Shown: positions 27,694 to 37,840, numbered from the stretch's first letter. The stretch: 64,000 nt of DNA from Fischerella sp. JS2 (GCF_032393985.1 NZ_CP135918.1:1550001-1614000), one strand, 5' to 3'. A program made the numbers and translations. The notes: generated by a model from the letters alone, not told the origin.

Positions 27694-28398
27694 TTAATTA
27701 CAACTATCTCTAAGGTGCAACACAATAGCAGATGAAAGTCCATCCCAAAGGGGAGTATTAATGTCAGCTTTTCTCAAAGCTGCTGCTGTCCAAGAATTAC
27801 AATTTTGCAAGATTGAGTAATTGCCAACTGCTGCATAAAAGCCTGCATTAATAGTGTGACCGTTTCCTAAGCGAACTTTTTCACCATTTGCATTTAGCTG
27901 AAAACTATCTTGAATATACTCCACTAATTGTAAATAGTTATTTTTGCTAACTTGGATACATTTAACATCTAAATTCCTTGGTATTGATTGATACCCTTTA
28001 ATATACATTACAGAGGGAGTAGGAAGAAATAGTGCTTTCAAAGTAGTAGAAAATTTTAAATCAGATAAAGCAGGAGTTAACATATAAAAATCTCTGTCTC
28101 CCCAACCAAAACTTATATAATTGTAATTTTGTGCAGTATCTACACCAATTTCGCCGATAGATAGAAATTTGTGCCAATCAAAAATATTATTTTTTGTTGG
28201 CAATATAATATTAGTGTGAATACCTGTATTAGAAACACAAATTTGTATATCACAAGTATTTTGTGAGTAATTACCCCATTTTCTAGGTAAAAATGCACTG
28301 ATAATTAGTAACATTAAGCTAAACAAAACTAATCCGAAAAAATAATCAAGAAACTTATATAATAGGCGTATAAAAACTGAATTATTAGCATTTTTCAT
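27694..28398 (-). CDS. DUF2459 / TIGR02117-family membrane-anchored protein
   Basis: About 234 residues. One N-terminal membrane anchor (FFGLVLFSLMLLIISAFLP) is followed by the family core: VSNTGIHTNIILPT, ISFGWGDRDFYMLTP, then GYQSIP and NCNSWTAAALRKA. The paired His and Cys residues suggest a papain-like hydrolase fold, but function is unestablished. I start at ATG 28398 rather than the TTG at 28425. The next gene is divergent. Confidence 0.85.
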   Translation of the reverse strand: MKNANNSVFIRLLYKFLDYFFGLVLFSLMLLIISAFLPRKWGNYSQNTCDIQICVSNTGIHTNIILPTKNNIFDWHKFLSIGEIGVDTAQNYNYISFGWGDRDFYMLTPALSDLKFSTTLKALFLPTPSVMYIKGYQSIPRNLDVKCIQVSKNNYLQLVEYIQDSFQLNANGEKVRLGNGHTINAGFYAAVGNYSILQNCNSWTAAALRKADINTPLWDGLSSAIVLHLRDSCN

Positions 28399-28488
28399 AA
28401 AAATACCTGCACAGTCTGAGAGCAAATTTCAACAAGGTGTAGGCAGTATATGAATATTTTTACGTATAAGCTATAAAAAGTACTACTC

Positions 28489-29361
28489 ATGAATCGGCGC
28501 GCACTGCTGTTAGTAAATCGTCAATCTCGTCAAGGACAAAAGCGTTTGTCAGAAGTGATGAGTTGTCTTGTAGAACAAGGATTTGAATTGATTGCAGCAT
28601 CCGCAGAAAATCCTCAGCACTTTTCAGACGTAATCAGGAGATACCAACATCAAGTGGATTTGGTAATTGTTGGTGGTGGTGATGGTACTCTTAACGCTGC
28701 GGTAGATACTTTGGTGGAAACTAATTTACCTTTGGGAATTTTACCTTTAGGAACTGCTAATGACCTGGCAAGGACTTTAAAAATTCCTAATTCTTTGTCC
28801 GAAGCTAGCAAAGTGATTGCTACTGGGAAAGTACAACGCATTGACTTAGGCGAAGTTAATGGCAAATATTTTTTTAATGTTGCCAGTTTAGGACTGAGTG
28901 TGAAAATTACTCAGCGATTAACTAAAGAAGTCAAGCGGCGTTGGGGAATATTTGCTTATGCTTTTACCGCGCTGAAAGTTATATGGGAATCTCGCCCCTT
29001 TAGTGCAGAGATTCGTTTACCTGATCAATCAATTAAAGTTAAAACCGTGCAAATTGCGATCGGTAATGGTCGGTACTATGGTGGTGGTATGGCAGTAGCA
29101 CCTGATGCCATGATCGATGATCAAAGATTAGACTTGTACAGTCTAGAGATTAGGCACTGGTGGGAGATTATTCCCTTATTGCCGAGAATGCGACAAGGAC
29201 GACACATAAATGCGCGGAATGTCCGCGCTTTACAAGTTCAGGAAATTGAAATACATACTCGTAAACCTCGTCCCATTAATACAGATGGTGAAATCACCAC
29301 CTATACCCCTGCTTATTTCCGTGTGATTCCCAAAGCTGTAGCTGTTTTTGTTCCACGCTAG
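28489..29361 (+). CDS. YegS/DagK-family lipid kinase
   Basis: 290 residues of the diacylglycerol kinase catalytic fold: LLVNRQSRQGQ at the start, nucleotide-binding VIVGGGDGTLNAAV near 62-75, and LPLGTANDLARTL near 87-99. The C-terminal beta-sandwich ends with NTDGEIT, the usual Asp-Gly-Glu. It phosphorylates a membrane lipid such as diacylglycerol, or a related substrate; specificity is not readable. It is divergent from DUF2459 and monocistronic. Confidence 0.9.
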   Translation: MNRRALLLVNRQSRQGQKRLSEVMSCLVEQGFELIAASAENPQHFSDVIRRYQHQVDLVIVGGGDGTLNAAVDTLVETNLPLGILPLGTANDLARTLKIPNSLSEASKVIATGKVQRIDLGEVNGKYFFNVASLGLSVKITQRLTKEVKRRWGIFAYAFTALKVIWESRPFSAEIRLPDQSIKVKTVQIAIGNGRYYGGGMAVAPDAMIDDQRLDLYSLEIRHWWEIIPLLPRMRQGRHINARNVRALQVQEIEIHTRKPRPINTDGEITTYTPAYFRVIPKAVAVFVPR

Positions 29362-29387
29362 ATGGGGGGATGGGGAACTCACCGGTC

Positions 29388-29483
29388 TCCCATGAGCGAT
29401 TGCCGTAGACGCGCTTTACTCGGCTTCTGTAAAGTAAGGGTCCCCCGGCATAAAGAAAGAGGCGTTGGGGATTAGGGGCAATG
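29388..29483. repeat. ~95-bp dispersed repeat, copy 2 (inverted)
   Basis: Reverse-orientation counterpart of 3685-3779, starting just after the lipid kinase stop. Near-identity over about 95 bases and lack of any ORF suggest a small non-autonomous mobile element or REP-like sequence. Confidence 0.75.
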
Positions 29484-29545
29484 GAGGTATAAGGGGTGTG
29501 GGGAGTAAGTAGTAAGCAATCAACAATTAACCACTAACCACTAAT

Positions 29546-29575
29546 GTACAGACGCGATGTTCCTCGCGTCTCTAC
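29546..29575. repeat. 30-bp hairpin repeat, copy 3
   Basis: Identical to the copy at 18479-18508 (arms AGACGCGA/TCGCGTCT, loop TGTTCC) and again embedded in ACCACTAA heptamer runs (29520-29600). Confidence 0.8.
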
Positions 29576-29691
29576 CCACTAACCACAAACAACCATCAAC
29601 TAACCCGTCAATCTACGATTTTCGGAAATAATGTCAGAATATTTGTATTAGCAACTAATGACATTTATTTTATTTAGTAAGAGTCGGTATT

Positions 29692-30324
29692 GTGAAAACT
29701 CACATTGCCTCACACCAAATGCACCTGAAATTTTCTCAAGATATCAAGTTACTGTTACAACGGTTAGCTGAAAAGCCGTTGTCGCTTGGAGATATTCTGA
29801 CAGAAACTTCTGAACGAGGTTTTAATTTGGTGATTGCACTGTTAGTTTTACCCTTTTTATTTCCTATGCCACCAGGTTTAACAGGACCTTTTGGTGGTGC
29901 TTGCTTGATTTTATCAATGCAGATGGTTTTGGGAAGGCGATCGCCTTGGTTACCTCGAAAAATAGCTACGTATAAATTTCCTCGTTCTTTTGCCAATGTA
30001 ATATTGCAAAATTTGCGACGCGTTACTAGGATTCTAGAAAAAATTGCTCGTCCTCGCTTGTCCAAAATAGCTGACAATCCTTATACTTGGCGGTTGAATG
30101 GACTTTGTATTTCTTGGTTATCAGTGTTATTAATATCACCAGTTCCTCTTACTAATCCTATCCCAACTATAGGTATTTTACTATTAGCAGTAGCAACAAT
30201 AGAATCTGATGGTTTACTGATGTGTATTGGATATGTATTTACTATTTTAACTACTTTATTGTTTGCCTTTATTGGTTATGTCTTTTTTATAGCTCCAAGT
30301 CTACTGCCGCAGTTTCTAAGCTAA
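29692..30324 (+). CDS. ExoD-family exopolysaccharide synthesis membrane protein
   Basis: 210 residues. A cytoplasmic N-terminus (LSLGDILTETSERGFNLVIALLVLPFLFP) precedes about four hydrophobic segments, with the ExoD signature PMPPGLTGPFGGACLILSMQM and RSPWLPRKI. ExoD was named from Rhizobium exopolysaccharide mutants; its biochemical role is unknown. The start is GTG 29692; ATG 29719 is an alternative. Confidence 0.88.
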   Translation: MKTHIASHQMHLKFSQDIKLLLQRLAEKPLSLGDILTETSERGFNLVIALLVLPFLFPMPPGLTGPFGGACLILSMQMVLGRRSPWLPRKIATYKFPRSFANVILQNLRRVTRILEKIARPRLSKIADNPYTWRLNGLCISWLSVLLISPVPLTNPIPTIGILLLAVATIESDGLLMCIGYVFTILTTLLFAFIGYVFFIAPSLLPQFLS

Positions 30325-30370
30325 AAAATAGGTAATTGATTTTTTAATTGGAAACTAGGAATTTTACAAA

Positions 30371-30460
30371 AAACCCTCAGTGCAAGACTGAGGGCAACAA
30401 TTCGGTTGCATCTACCTCTTCTATATCCATGATGCTAACAACAGCATCCGGTAAAAATAA
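30371..30460. repeat. ~85-bp repeat, copy A, with perfect hairpin
   Basis: Starts with the hairpin CCCTCAGT-GCAAG-ACTGAGGG (30374-30394), then GGTTGCATCTACC and GCATCCGG. It aligns along its length with 30530-30615. The hairpin may also end exoD transcription, though no T-run follows. Confidence 0.6.
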
Positions 30461-30529
30461 ACAAAGTTCCAAAATTTTCAATCCGTACCAAGGCTGAAGT
30501 TTTGATATATTTAAACATGCTATAATAAA

Positions 30530-30615
30530 GCCCCCAGCCAGAGGCTGAAGGCTACAAACTCGGGTGCATCTACCATTTCTTTATCCGTCTTATTAATGAA
30601 TGCATCCGGAAGAAT
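30530..30615. repeat. ~85-bp repeat, copy B
   Basis: Diverged copy of 30371-30460: a weaker hairpin (CCCCAGCC-AGA-GGCTG), then GGGTGCATCTACC and GCATCCGGAAGAATTTA. The remainder of the gap to aroB, 30616-30964, contains no recognised feature. Confidence 0.6.
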
Positions 30616-30964
30616 TTATAGATAGCGATCCCCAACTTTGATTTTGGGATTGTTTTATCCCCTATTTTAGATAGCTGGGAAGAGGAATATTTTGGCAATG
30701 ATATTTTATTTGTTAGCACAGCAGTAGCGATCGCTTATGATTTCCCTATAAGTGGCTGATGCGCTGAACTACAGCTAGCTGTGTGGATTACTAAATAAAA
30801 TCAGAATATTTGCTATTGTTGCTGAATTGAAGTTTAGAAATGGGAGTGGCGATGCTACTTTGATATCTATTTTTCAGACGGTTAAATTGAAGTTATTTGC
30901 TGCATAATTATTAGAGCCTTTGATAGTCCTCCTTGTCCTCCTTATTCCCTTCTCGGGATACTCC

Positions 30965-32056
30965 CTACATGCGTGCTAACACTTGTCGGATAATATCTGC
31001 TGGTACTTGATCTGTTAGTGTCACTGCACCAATTTCGGTTGGTAGTACAAACCGGACTTTACCTGATTTCACTTTTTTATCTATCTGCAACGCCTCAATA
31101 ATTGCTTCAATATCCAACTCTTTTGGTAATTTTGTTGGTAAACCTGCTTTTTCTATTAAGGCATCTTGTCGTTGTGTTTCTTGTTGCGTCCACATTCCTA
31201 ACTCTACAGCAATCTGCCCTGCTGCTACCATGCCAATGGCAACTGCTTCACCATGCAGTACTTGTGTATAACCGGTTAAGCTTTCTACTGCATGACCGAT
31301 GGTGTGTCCGTAGTTGAGTATCGTCCGTAGTCCAGCTTCTTTTTCATCTTTACTAACGACATCGGCTTTGGCTTGACAGGAGCGAGTTAATATAGAGTCT
31401 ATTAATTCTGACTGAATATATTCCATCTCATCCAAACGCTGAGTTGCTTCTAACTCGGCAAACAATTGGGTATCCCAAATTACACCATACTTGATCACTT
31501 CTGCCATACCTGCACGAAACTCACGTATAGGTAGGGTTTTCAAGACATTGGGGTCAATTAAAACTAATCGTGGTTGATGGAATGCCCCTATCAAGTTTTT
31601 ACCCTGGGGATGATTGACACCTGTTTTACCACCTATGGCTGCATCTACCATTGCCAAAAGAGTTGTAGGTACTTGTATATAATTAATACCTCGTAGCCAA
31701 GTCGCTGCCGCAAAACCTGTCATATCCCCAATAACGCCGCCTCCTAAAGCTACCATCGTCGCAGAGCGTTCTAAGCGATTTTGCAGTGCTGTATTGTATA
31801 AATTTTCTATTGAAGCTAAAGTTTTATAGTATTCGCCATCAGGCAGGATGTGGCTTGCTACTTCAAAATTCGCAATTTTTAGTGATGCGATCGCTCTTTC
31901 TCCATACAATTGAAAAATTGTCGGGTTAGAAACTAGCAGGACTTTCTTACCTAAGTGCAAACTAGTCATGTATTTGCCTAATTGATCTAGGCTACCTGGT
32001 GCGATCGCAATCTTATAAAACTGCTGCGGTAGATTTACTTTAATTACGGAAGCCAT
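30965..32056 (-). CDS. aroB: 3-dehydroquinate synthase
   Basis: 363 residues from ATG 32056. Converts DAHP to 3-dehydroquinate, the second step of the shikimate pathway, using NAD and a divalent metal. Motifs present: [44 protein letters not shown], and the metal ligands in [12 protein letters not shown] and HGEAVAIGM. Length is standard. It stands alone between repeats and a divergent-free gap, and the GTG/TTG upstream of the ATG are less likely starts. Confidence 0.97.
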   Translation of the reverse strand: MASVIKVNLPQQFYKIAIAPGSLDQLGKYMTSLHLGKKVLLVSNPTIFQLYGERAIASLKIANFEVASHILPDGEYYKTLASIENLYNTALQNRLERSATMVALGGGVIGDMTGFAAATWLRGINYIQVPTTLLAMVDAAIGGKTGVNHPQGKNLIGAFHQPRLVLIDPNVLKTLPIREFRAGMAEVIKYGVIWDTQLFAELEATQRLDEMEYIQSELIDSILTRSCQAKADVVSKDEKEAGLRTILNYGHTIGHAVESLTGYTQVLHGEAVAIGMVAAGQIAVELGMWTQQETQRQDALIEKAGLPTKLPKELDIEAIIEALQIDKKVKSGKVRFVLPTEIGAVTLTDQVPADIIRQVLARM

Positions 32057-32156
32057 CACCAACCCCTTTGCAAGCGCGTGTCGGATATTCTACCGCAATG
32101 TTGTGCTAGGTTGACTGTTGAATGGCGATCGTAACTAAAATCGAAATGATTACTTA

Positions 32157-32741
32157 TTAAGATATAACACCACAGGCTATTCGTCCTCCGCCTGCATCTG
32201 CCGCCTCACCGTTAGCTTTTTGTTGATCTGGTAACAGGTGAATGATGATAGCGCTACCATTACCATCAAACACGCTGACGGGGCCTTCACTAAGGGTAAC
32301 TCGACTAGTCACTGCATTGTATATTGCTTCTCCCTGTTCATTCACTTCTAAGTTTGGTAAATCACCTAAATGATACGGATGGTTCGCCTCTACAGGAGTT
32401 TCCGAACCAAAAGGCCCAGGATCAAAATGTCCACCACTAGTACTAAAGGGAGGATCAGCATCAGGGTCACACACGCCTACAGAATGAATGTGGAGTCCAT
32501 GCAGACCAGGAGTCAGATTGGCCGGGTTGCCTTGAATCTTACCCCGAATCCGTACCGCTTGATTATTTAGCTGTGTCAGGATAAGTGTCCCATTAATGTT
32601 CGTACCCGCAATATTCACTTGTGCTTGCAAGAGATTAGGCGGAAAACTTGGTCGTGCCAGTCCTATTCCGCATAATAGCGCCAAGCACATGGAAAATCCG
32701 AAAAAAAACAAAGATTTTAATAGTGAAAACTTCCTCACCAT
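32157..32741 (-). CDS. sodC: Cu/Zn superoxide dismutase, exported
   Basis: About 194 residues from ATG 32741, which is preceded by a strong GGAGGTT; the frame opens upstream to 32906 but without a matching start site. An N-terminal signal segment (LFFFGFSMCLALLCGIGLA) points to periplasmic or thylakoid-lumen export. The metal ligands are clear: GLHIHSVGVCDPD (two copper His), SGGHFDPG (bridging His), NHPYHLGDLPN (zinc His and Asp), and IIIHLLPDQ (last copper His). The two cysteines for the disulphide are present. It converts superoxide to oxygen and peroxide. Cu/Zn SODs are less common than Fe/Mn SODs in cyanobacteria. Confidence 0.93.
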   Translation of the reverse strand: MVRKFSLLKSLFFFGFSMCLALLCGIGLARPSFPPNLLQAQVNIAGTNINGTLILTQLNNQAVRIRGKIQGNPANLTPGLHGLHIHSVGVCDPDADPPFSTSGGHFDPGPFGSETPVEANHPYHLGDLPNLEVNEQGEAIYNAVTSRVTLSEGPVSVFDGNGSAIIIHLLPDQQKANGEAADAGGGRIACGVIS

Positions 32742-33128
32742 AACCTCCGGTGGTAGCGATAAATAACTTATTATCTGAACAGATATCTTTAGTGTTATTG
32801 CCAAGGTGGCGTAGATGCATCGCGGTTTTCTAAGATAAGCGTAGACTTTTAAGGAGTTTATACTCCTGTTTGTTCTGTATTCTATGGCAAGTCTGCACCT
32901 ACGCAATCACACGGTTACAGTTATTTATCTCTACACTACCTGAGTTCGAGATTTCGGTAAATATCCCACTTTTACAGTGATCAGTGATCAATTATTCAGT
33001 TATCAGTGATAGATAGCTAATAACTGATAACTGTTAACTGTTAACTATTCCCTTGCCCTATTTTCAACCACTAACCACTCACAAGTGATTCAATAGACTT
33101 TAAGAGTAAACAATTGTGGAGAAACGTA

Positions 33129-33224
33129 ATGTTAGCTGTAGTATATTATGTCGTCTTTTTGGCTATCTTTTTTGGCATTGCTGTCGGTTTACTTTTTGGT
33201 CTGCGTGCCGCGAAGATTCTTTAA
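33129..33224 (+). CDS. petL: Cytochrome b6f complex subunit PetL
   Basis: 31 residues, below the length most gene finders accept. It is a single membrane helix with the conserved ending [12 protein letters not shown], which matches cyanobacterial PetL (about 31 residues, ...GLLFGLRSAKIL). It is a small peripheral subunit that stabilises the b6f dimer in thylakoids. ATG 33129 is preceded by a GTGGAGAAACG ribosome-binding region. It lies alone between sodC (opposite strand) and a tandem repeat tract. Confidence 0.9.
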   Translation: MLAVVYYVVFLAIFFGIAVGLLFGLRAAKIL

Positions 33225-33235
33225 ATAATAGGGGG

Positions 33236-33289
33236 GTGTGAGAAGTGTGAGAAGTGTGAGAAGTGTGAGAAGTGTGAGAAGTGTGAGGA
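33236..33289. repeat. Tandem 9-mer repeat, (GTGTGAGAA)x5 plus one variant
   Basis: Five perfect GTGTGAGAA units followed by GTGTGAGGA, directly after petL. It creates spurious frames on both strands (poly Ser-Val-Arg). The following 33306-33400 is a pyrimidine tract with ACTCCTCAT and ATCACCCC unit repeats up to the bioB stop. Confidence 0.9.
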
Positions 33290-33395
33290 GTGGAAAACAC
33301 TTGTATTCTTCCCCTACTCCTCATACTCCCCCTACTCCTCATACTCCCCATCACCCCATCACCCCATCACCCCATCACCCCATCTCCCCATCTCC

Positions 33396-34388
33396 TTACA
33401 AAGCCACAACCTTCTCCTGACTAACAAACGGCGGACGCATTTCTAAACCAAGCAAATTTAGCATTTCTTCGTCTGCGTTATAGCCAGGACAAGGAGTGGT
33501 AACGGTCAACATGTGTCCGTCATCGCTGGAAAAGATAGAATTTGCCCCTGCTAGGAAGCATAAAGCCTGTTCAACTTGAGAAAGTTTTGCTCTACCTGCA
33601 CTCAAGCGCACATCAGAAGCTGGCATAATCAAACGTGCGGTGGCTATCATCCGCACAACATCCCAAATGGGAACATCTGGTTGATTTTCTAGGGGTGTGC
33701 CTTGAACTTTGGAGAGAATGTTAATCGGTACAGACTCTGGATGAGGATGCAAGTTCGCCAGAGTGTGCAGCATGGAAACGCGGTCTTCCACATTTTCGCC
33801 CAAGCCAAGAATACCACCAGAGCAAACGGTGACGTTGGTTTGGCGGACATTGTTAATTGTATTGAGGCGATCGCTATAAGTTCTAGTAGTGATAATAGTG
33901 CTATAGTATTCCGGCGATGTATCTAGGTTATGGTTGTAGGCGTAAAGGCCAGCTGCTTCTAATCGCTTGGCTTGGTTGTGTGTGAGCATTCCCAGAGTGC
34001 AGCATACTTCTAATCCTAATGCTGTTACTTCTTTGACCATGTCTAATACTTGGTCAAATTGGGAATTATCCCGCACTTCTCGCCAAGCTGCACCCATACA
34101 AACGCGACTGACACCACTATTTTTTGCTTGCTGGGCGATATTAACTACTGTTTGTTTATCTAAAAGTGCTTGTGGTTTAACTTCTGTTTTGTAACGAGAA
34201 GATTGGGCGCAGTAGCTACAATCTTCAGGACAAGCTCCTGTTTTAATAGAGATGAGCTTACAAACTTGGATTTGTTTGGGGTTGTGATATTGACGATGCA
34301 CATTAGCTGCTTGGTAAATCAGCTCTAAAAAGGGTGTATCATATATTGCCCTGATTTCTTGTTTTTGCCAATCGTAGCGTATTCCCAT
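33396..34388 (-). CDS. bioB: Biotin synthase
   Basis: About 330 residues from ATG 34388; the TTG at 34412 also opens the frame. Radical-SAM enzyme that inserts sulphur into dethiobiotin. The [4Fe-4S] motif is in [17 protein letters not shown] (CxxxCxxC), followed by [12 protein letters not shown], the [2Fe-2S] ligands and AGANSIF near the C-terminus. The last bases of the gene run into a pyrimidine-rich repeat tract. The other bio genes are not nearby. Confidence 0.97.
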   Translation of the reverse strand: MGIRYDWQKQEIRAIYDTPFLELIYQAANVHRQYHNPKQIQVCKLISIKTGACPEDCSYCAQSSRYKTEVKPQALLDKQTVVNIAQQAKNSGVSRVCMGAAWREVRDNSQFDQVLDMVKEVTALGLEVCCTLGMLTHNQAKRLEAAGLYAYNHNLDTSPEYYSTIITTRTYSDRLNTINNVRQTNVTVCSGGILGLGENVEDRVSMLHTLANLHPHPESVPINILSKVQGTPLENQPDVPIWDVVRMIATARLIMPASDVRLSAGRAKLSQVEQALCFLAGANSIFSSDDGHMLTVTTPCPGYNADEEMLNLLGLEMRPPFVSQEKVVAL

Positions 34389-34412
34389 GGCTTTGCCTAC
34401 CTTCTTGATCAA

Positions 34413-34726
34413 TTTGCTGATTTATTTAGGTTACGTCACACACGGTATTTTTGGCGTTAAGCGATCGCATCTGTAATTTTGGCTCAGGAATCAGGTTATC
34501 AAGAATTTAGCTACACCGCACGAGAATTTTAACAATAAATTTGGTGTTGATATCAAATAGTGAATAATTTCATTCATCATGGCATTAAATCTTTGTTTCT
34601 AAAGCAATAATCAAAGTTGAAATTTGAAGTTGCTTTTTTCATTTTTACTGCTAAATTAACAAGAAGAGCAATTCCTACCTCAAACTTTGTACACTACATC
34701 ACATTTTATTTTTACTAATTAAGTCA
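34413..34726. other. Intergenic region, nothing recognised
   Basis: About 310 A/T-rich bases between divergent bioB and the pentapeptide gene, with one HIP1 site (near 34463). No RNA or repeat identified. It presumably holds the promoters of both genes. Confidence 0.5.
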
Positions 34727-35467
34727 ATGAGTAAAGAAGCTAATAAAATTGTTAAAGTACATGAAGTTTCTGCCACCACATCTTCTAACTTAAGTACTTA
34801 TATTGATAGAACTGTCAAAAAATTAAAATTTAGCATTAGTACCATTAAGATTTCAAAAGATCTATCAGAGGCAATCCTGACGACATTAATTCTATTAGTA
34901 TTAGGACTTTTGTTAATTATTGGGAATCTCAGCAATAATTTAAATCAACAAACATCTTTAATTAAACAGTTTTATACAAATACTGAATCGACAGTTGATT
35001 ATCAACAGCACGTTATTTTATCTGATTACATCAAAATAATCGGGAACATAGTTTTAACAGAGAATTCACAAGCAAAGCCAGAAAAATCAGCAATGATTAG
35101 AGCGATGACTCAGGCAACATTACAAGAATTAGACCCAGAACGCAGACGTTATGTTGTCATGTTTTTATATGATGTCAATTTACTTAAAACCTCATCAAAA
35201 AATCAATTACCATTACTTTTTGGAGCATCTATTACAGATGCTAAACTCCAAGATTTAGATTTAAGATATGCCAATTTCCAAAGTGCTGATTTAACTGGTG
35301 CAGATTTACGTGGTACTGATTTAAGAGGAGCTAATTTAGAAAATGCTATTTTGAAACACGCCTGTTACAACAATTTGACCTTATTTAATCAAGGTTTTGC
35401 ACCAATTCCAGTTGGGATGAAAGAAGTATTAAATAGCAGAGAATGTTTTTCAACGAGATCGCGTTGA
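34727..35467 (+). CDS. Membrane-anchored pentapeptide-repeat protein
   Basis: 246 residues. A membrane segment at about 45-65 (AILTTLILLVLGLLLIIG), a helical middle, then a short run of pentapeptide repeats (LQDLDLRYANFQSADLTGADLRGTDLRGANLENA, about 183-215, in pieces of five with A/D-L/F-x-x). Such repeats form a right-handed beta-helix scaffold. Function unknown. It ends 10 bases before the GNAT gene on the same strand, so the two may be one operon. Confidence 0.8.
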   Translation: MSKEANKIVKVHEVSATTSSNLSTYIDRTVKKLKFSISTIKISKDLSEAILTTLILLVLGLLLIIGNLSNNLNQQTSLIKQFYTNTESTVDYQQHVILSDYIKIIGNIVLTENSQAKPEKSAMIRAMTQATLQELDPERRRYVVMFLYDVNLLKTSSKNQLPLLFGASITDAKLQDLDLRYANFQSADLTGADLRGTDLRGANLENAILKHACYNNLTLFNQGFAPIPVGMKEVLNSRECFSTRSR

Positions 35468-35477
35468 TGATAAAATT

Positions 35478-36047
35478 ATGGAAATTGAACTACCTTTAAT
35501 TATAACTGAACGCCTCTTGTTACGCATGGCTACCCAAGAGGATATACCTGAGATTATCCAGTATTTTACTGAAAATAAAACCTATTTTACTCCCTTTTAT
35601 CCTTGTTGGGCTGACAGTTTTTTCACAGAAGAGTATTGGCAGTTGCAGCTAGAATTAAATTTCCATGAGTTTAGGAATGATTTGTCTTTAAGATTCTTTC
35701 TATTTTTAAAAGAGAACCCTAGGAAAATCATTGGAACTATTAATTTTAGTAACTTTGTCCGAGGAGTAGCGCAATACTGCAATGTTGGATACGGTCTGGC
35801 AGAAGCGAAACAAGGTAAAGGTTATATGACAGAAGCTTTGCAAGCTGCGATCGCATATATATTTAAAGAACTAAACATGCACCGCATTATGGCAAATTAT
35901 ATGCCTCATAATCAGCGCAGTGGCAACTTATTAAAAAGATTAGGATTTGTCGTAGAAGGATACGCCCGTAATTACTTATTAATTAACGGACAATGGCAAG
36001 ATCATATTTTGACAAGTTTGATTAATCCTGATTGGCAAGCAAAATAG
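35478..36047 (+). CDS. GNAT-family N-acetyltransferase (RimJ/RimL type)
   Basis: 189 residues. Begins with the RimJ-like motif ITERLLLRMATQEDIPEII, has a core strand GTINFSNFVRG, the acetyl-CoA-binding YGLAEAKQGKGYMTEALQAA and the C-terminal NQRSGNLLKRLGFVVEGYAR. It transfers acetyl groups to an amine, probably a protein N-terminus or a small molecule. It follows the pentapeptide gene by 10 bases. Confidence 0.92.
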   Translation: MEIELPLIITERLLLRMATQEDIPEIIQYFTENKTYFTPFYPCWADSFFTEEYWQLQLELNFHEFRNDLSLRFFLFLKENPRKIIGTINFSNFVRGVAQYCNVGYGLAEAKQGKGYMTEALQAAIAYIFKELNMHRIMANYMPHNQRSGNLLKRLGFVVEGYARNYLLINGQWQDHILTSLINPDWQAK

Positions 36048-36084
36048 GGTTAATTGTCAATCGTCAGTTCTTAGTTGTTAGTGG

Positions 36085-36114
36085 GTAGAGACGCGATGTT
36101 CCTCGCGTCTGTAC
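36085..36114. repeat. 30-bp hairpin repeat, copy 4, loop inverted relative to flanks
   Basis: The flanks match copy 1 (GTAG... and ...CTGTAC), but the loop reads TGTTCC instead of GGAACA. The 8-base arms are the same. It is surrounded by TTAGTGG heptamers, the same context as the other copies. Confidence 0.8.
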
Positions 36115-36254
36115 ATTAGTGGTTAGTGGGTAGTGGGTAGTGGTATTCCTAACTCTACCCTTTGTCCTCCTTGTCTGCCTTATCCCCCTGTCCCTTTGTC
36201 CCACACTCTCCGCATCTCGACTATGATCAAAAAATAAACTAAGTTGTACTCATA

Positions 36255-37706
36255 ATGACTCTGGCTGAAACTCCCAATAACACTAATTCTAAAAATCCTT
36301 TTTTTGGTCTTAACTACGAACCCGCCTTAGAATCTTTAGGCGATGACTATTACGATGAAGTTGCAGCGGCGGAATTTCCTCAACACATTCTACGGTGGCG
36401 CAATGACACATTGTTACCAAAGCTGGGATTAAATCCACAAGCAGTCACAGACGAAGACTTTATCACTGCTTTTGGCAAATTTGCAGGACGCAAGCCTTTA
36501 TTAGCATTGCGATACCACGGTTATCAATTTGGTGAATACAATCCCCAACTAGGTGATGGTAGAGGTTTTCTCTACGGACAAGTGCGTGGTATTGATGGTG
36601 AACTTTACGATTTTGGTACAAAAGGTTCTGGTAGAACACCCTATTCCCGTGGTGGCGACGGTATGCTGACATTAAAGGGAGGGGTCCGTGAAGTTTTAGC
36701 TGCGGAAATGTTACATAGAATGGGTGTACGTACTTCTCGCTGTCTCAGCATGATTGAAACAGGTTTATCGTTGTGGCGGGGCGATGAACCTTCTCCTACT
36801 CGTTCTTCCGTAATGGTACGGATGAGCAAATCACATATTCGTTTTGGTACTTTTGAACGGCTGCACTATTTCCGCCGTCCAGATTTAAGCAAAAAACTAT
36901 TAGATCATGTAATTAAAGAATACTATCAACATTTAGACAATCAACAAGATAAGTATGCTTTATTTTATGCAGAATTAGTTCAACGGACAGCAGAATTAGT
37001 AGCACAGTGGATGGCAGTTGGTTTCTGTCATGCAGTTCTAAATACTGACAACATGTCAATTACAGGGGAGAGTTTTGATTACGGTCCCTATGCTTTTATT
37101 CCTAATTACGATCCTTTTTTCACTGCGGCATATTTTGACTATTACAAACGCTATTGTTACATTAATCAACCAGAGATTTGTAAGTGGAATCTGGAGGCAC
37201 TCCAGGAAGCATTAAAAGCTATGATTCCGCAAACTGATATGGAAGCTGGATTAGCACAATTTGAGGATTATTATTTAGCTGAATATCGTTGTTTTATGTT
37301 GAAAAAGTTAGGTTTTGAAACACTTGCTAATCCAGAAGCCGAAGAACTTTTAAAAGCAACTATTGAATTTTTAAAGCACTATCCAGTTAGTTATCATCAC
37401 TTTTTTGCAGATATGGCTACTTGCTTTTCTAGCAAATGGAGAGATGATGCAAGTGTTATTCTCAACAATTCAGAAATTGGGCAATCTTTAGGCAGGTCTG
37501 AATTATTTTTAAATTGGTCGGGGATATACCATAGAATTTTAACCAATTTGAAACCAGATGAAATAGAAAAAGTATCTCAAACCCTAGTTAGTTATAATCC
37601 TCAAACTGTGATTTTAAGACCTGTGATTGAATCAATTTGGGAACCAATTACTCAAGAAGACAATTGGCAGCCTTTTTATGAATTACTCAATCAAATTCAA
37701 TCTTAA
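36255..37706 (+). CDS. selO: Protein adenylyltransferase SelO (YdiU family)
   Basis: 483 residues of the pseudokinase-like SelO fold, which AMPylates proteins in redox stress. Motifs: [23 protein letters not shown], the Lys-bearing [35 protein letters not shown], and the metal-binding [20 protein letters not shown]. Bacterial SelO usually ends without selenocysteine, as here. Monocistronic; it follows a hairpin-repeat tract. Confidence 0.93.
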   Translation: MTLAETPNNTNSKNPFFGLNYEPALESLGDDYYDEVAAAEFPQHILRWRNDTLLPKLGLNPQAVTDEDFITAFGKFAGRKPLLALRYHGYQFGEYNPQLGDGRGFLYGQVRGIDGELYDFGTKGSGRTPYSRGGDGMLTLKGGVREVLAAEMLHRMGVRTSRCLSMIETGLSLWRGDEPSPTRSSVMVRMSKSHIRFGTFERLHYFRRPDLSKKLLDHVIKEYYQHLDNQQDKYALFYAELVQRTAELVAQWMAVGFCHAVLNTDNMSITGESFDYGPYAFIPNYDPFFTAAYFDYYKRYCYINQPEICKWNLEALQEALKAMIPQTDMEAGLAQFEDYYLAEYRCFMLKKLGFETLANPEAEELLKATIEFLKHYPVSYHHFFADMATCFSSKWRDDASVILNNSEIGQSLGRSELFLNWSGIYHRILTNLKPDEIEKVSQTLVSYNPQTVILRPVIESIWEPITQEDNWQPFYELLNQIQS

Positions 37707-37840
37707 ACTTAATTTATTCTAAGGATATAACGTCTAATTCAGTAAATATAAGTCTTCTCTATTTGGTAAGAATAGTGCTTAAGTCGGATAACCAGAAAGC
37801 ACTTGTTCAAGCAGTTTCTTTGGGCGTTGTTCCATTGATG

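Noticed and set aside
33236-33289. Regular tandem repeats as a possible CRISPR array
   Set aside because: Units are 9 bases with no spacers.
33281-33291. Complement of GTGTGAGGAGT matches the ACTCCTCACAC core of the Yfr1 RNA
   Set aside because: Occurs inside low-complexity tracts at several sites with none of the flanking stems or terminator of Yfr1.
33163-33420. Two frames made of Ser-Val-Arg or His-Thr-Ser repeats
   Set aside because: They translate the 9-mer tandem and pyrimidine tracts; not genes.
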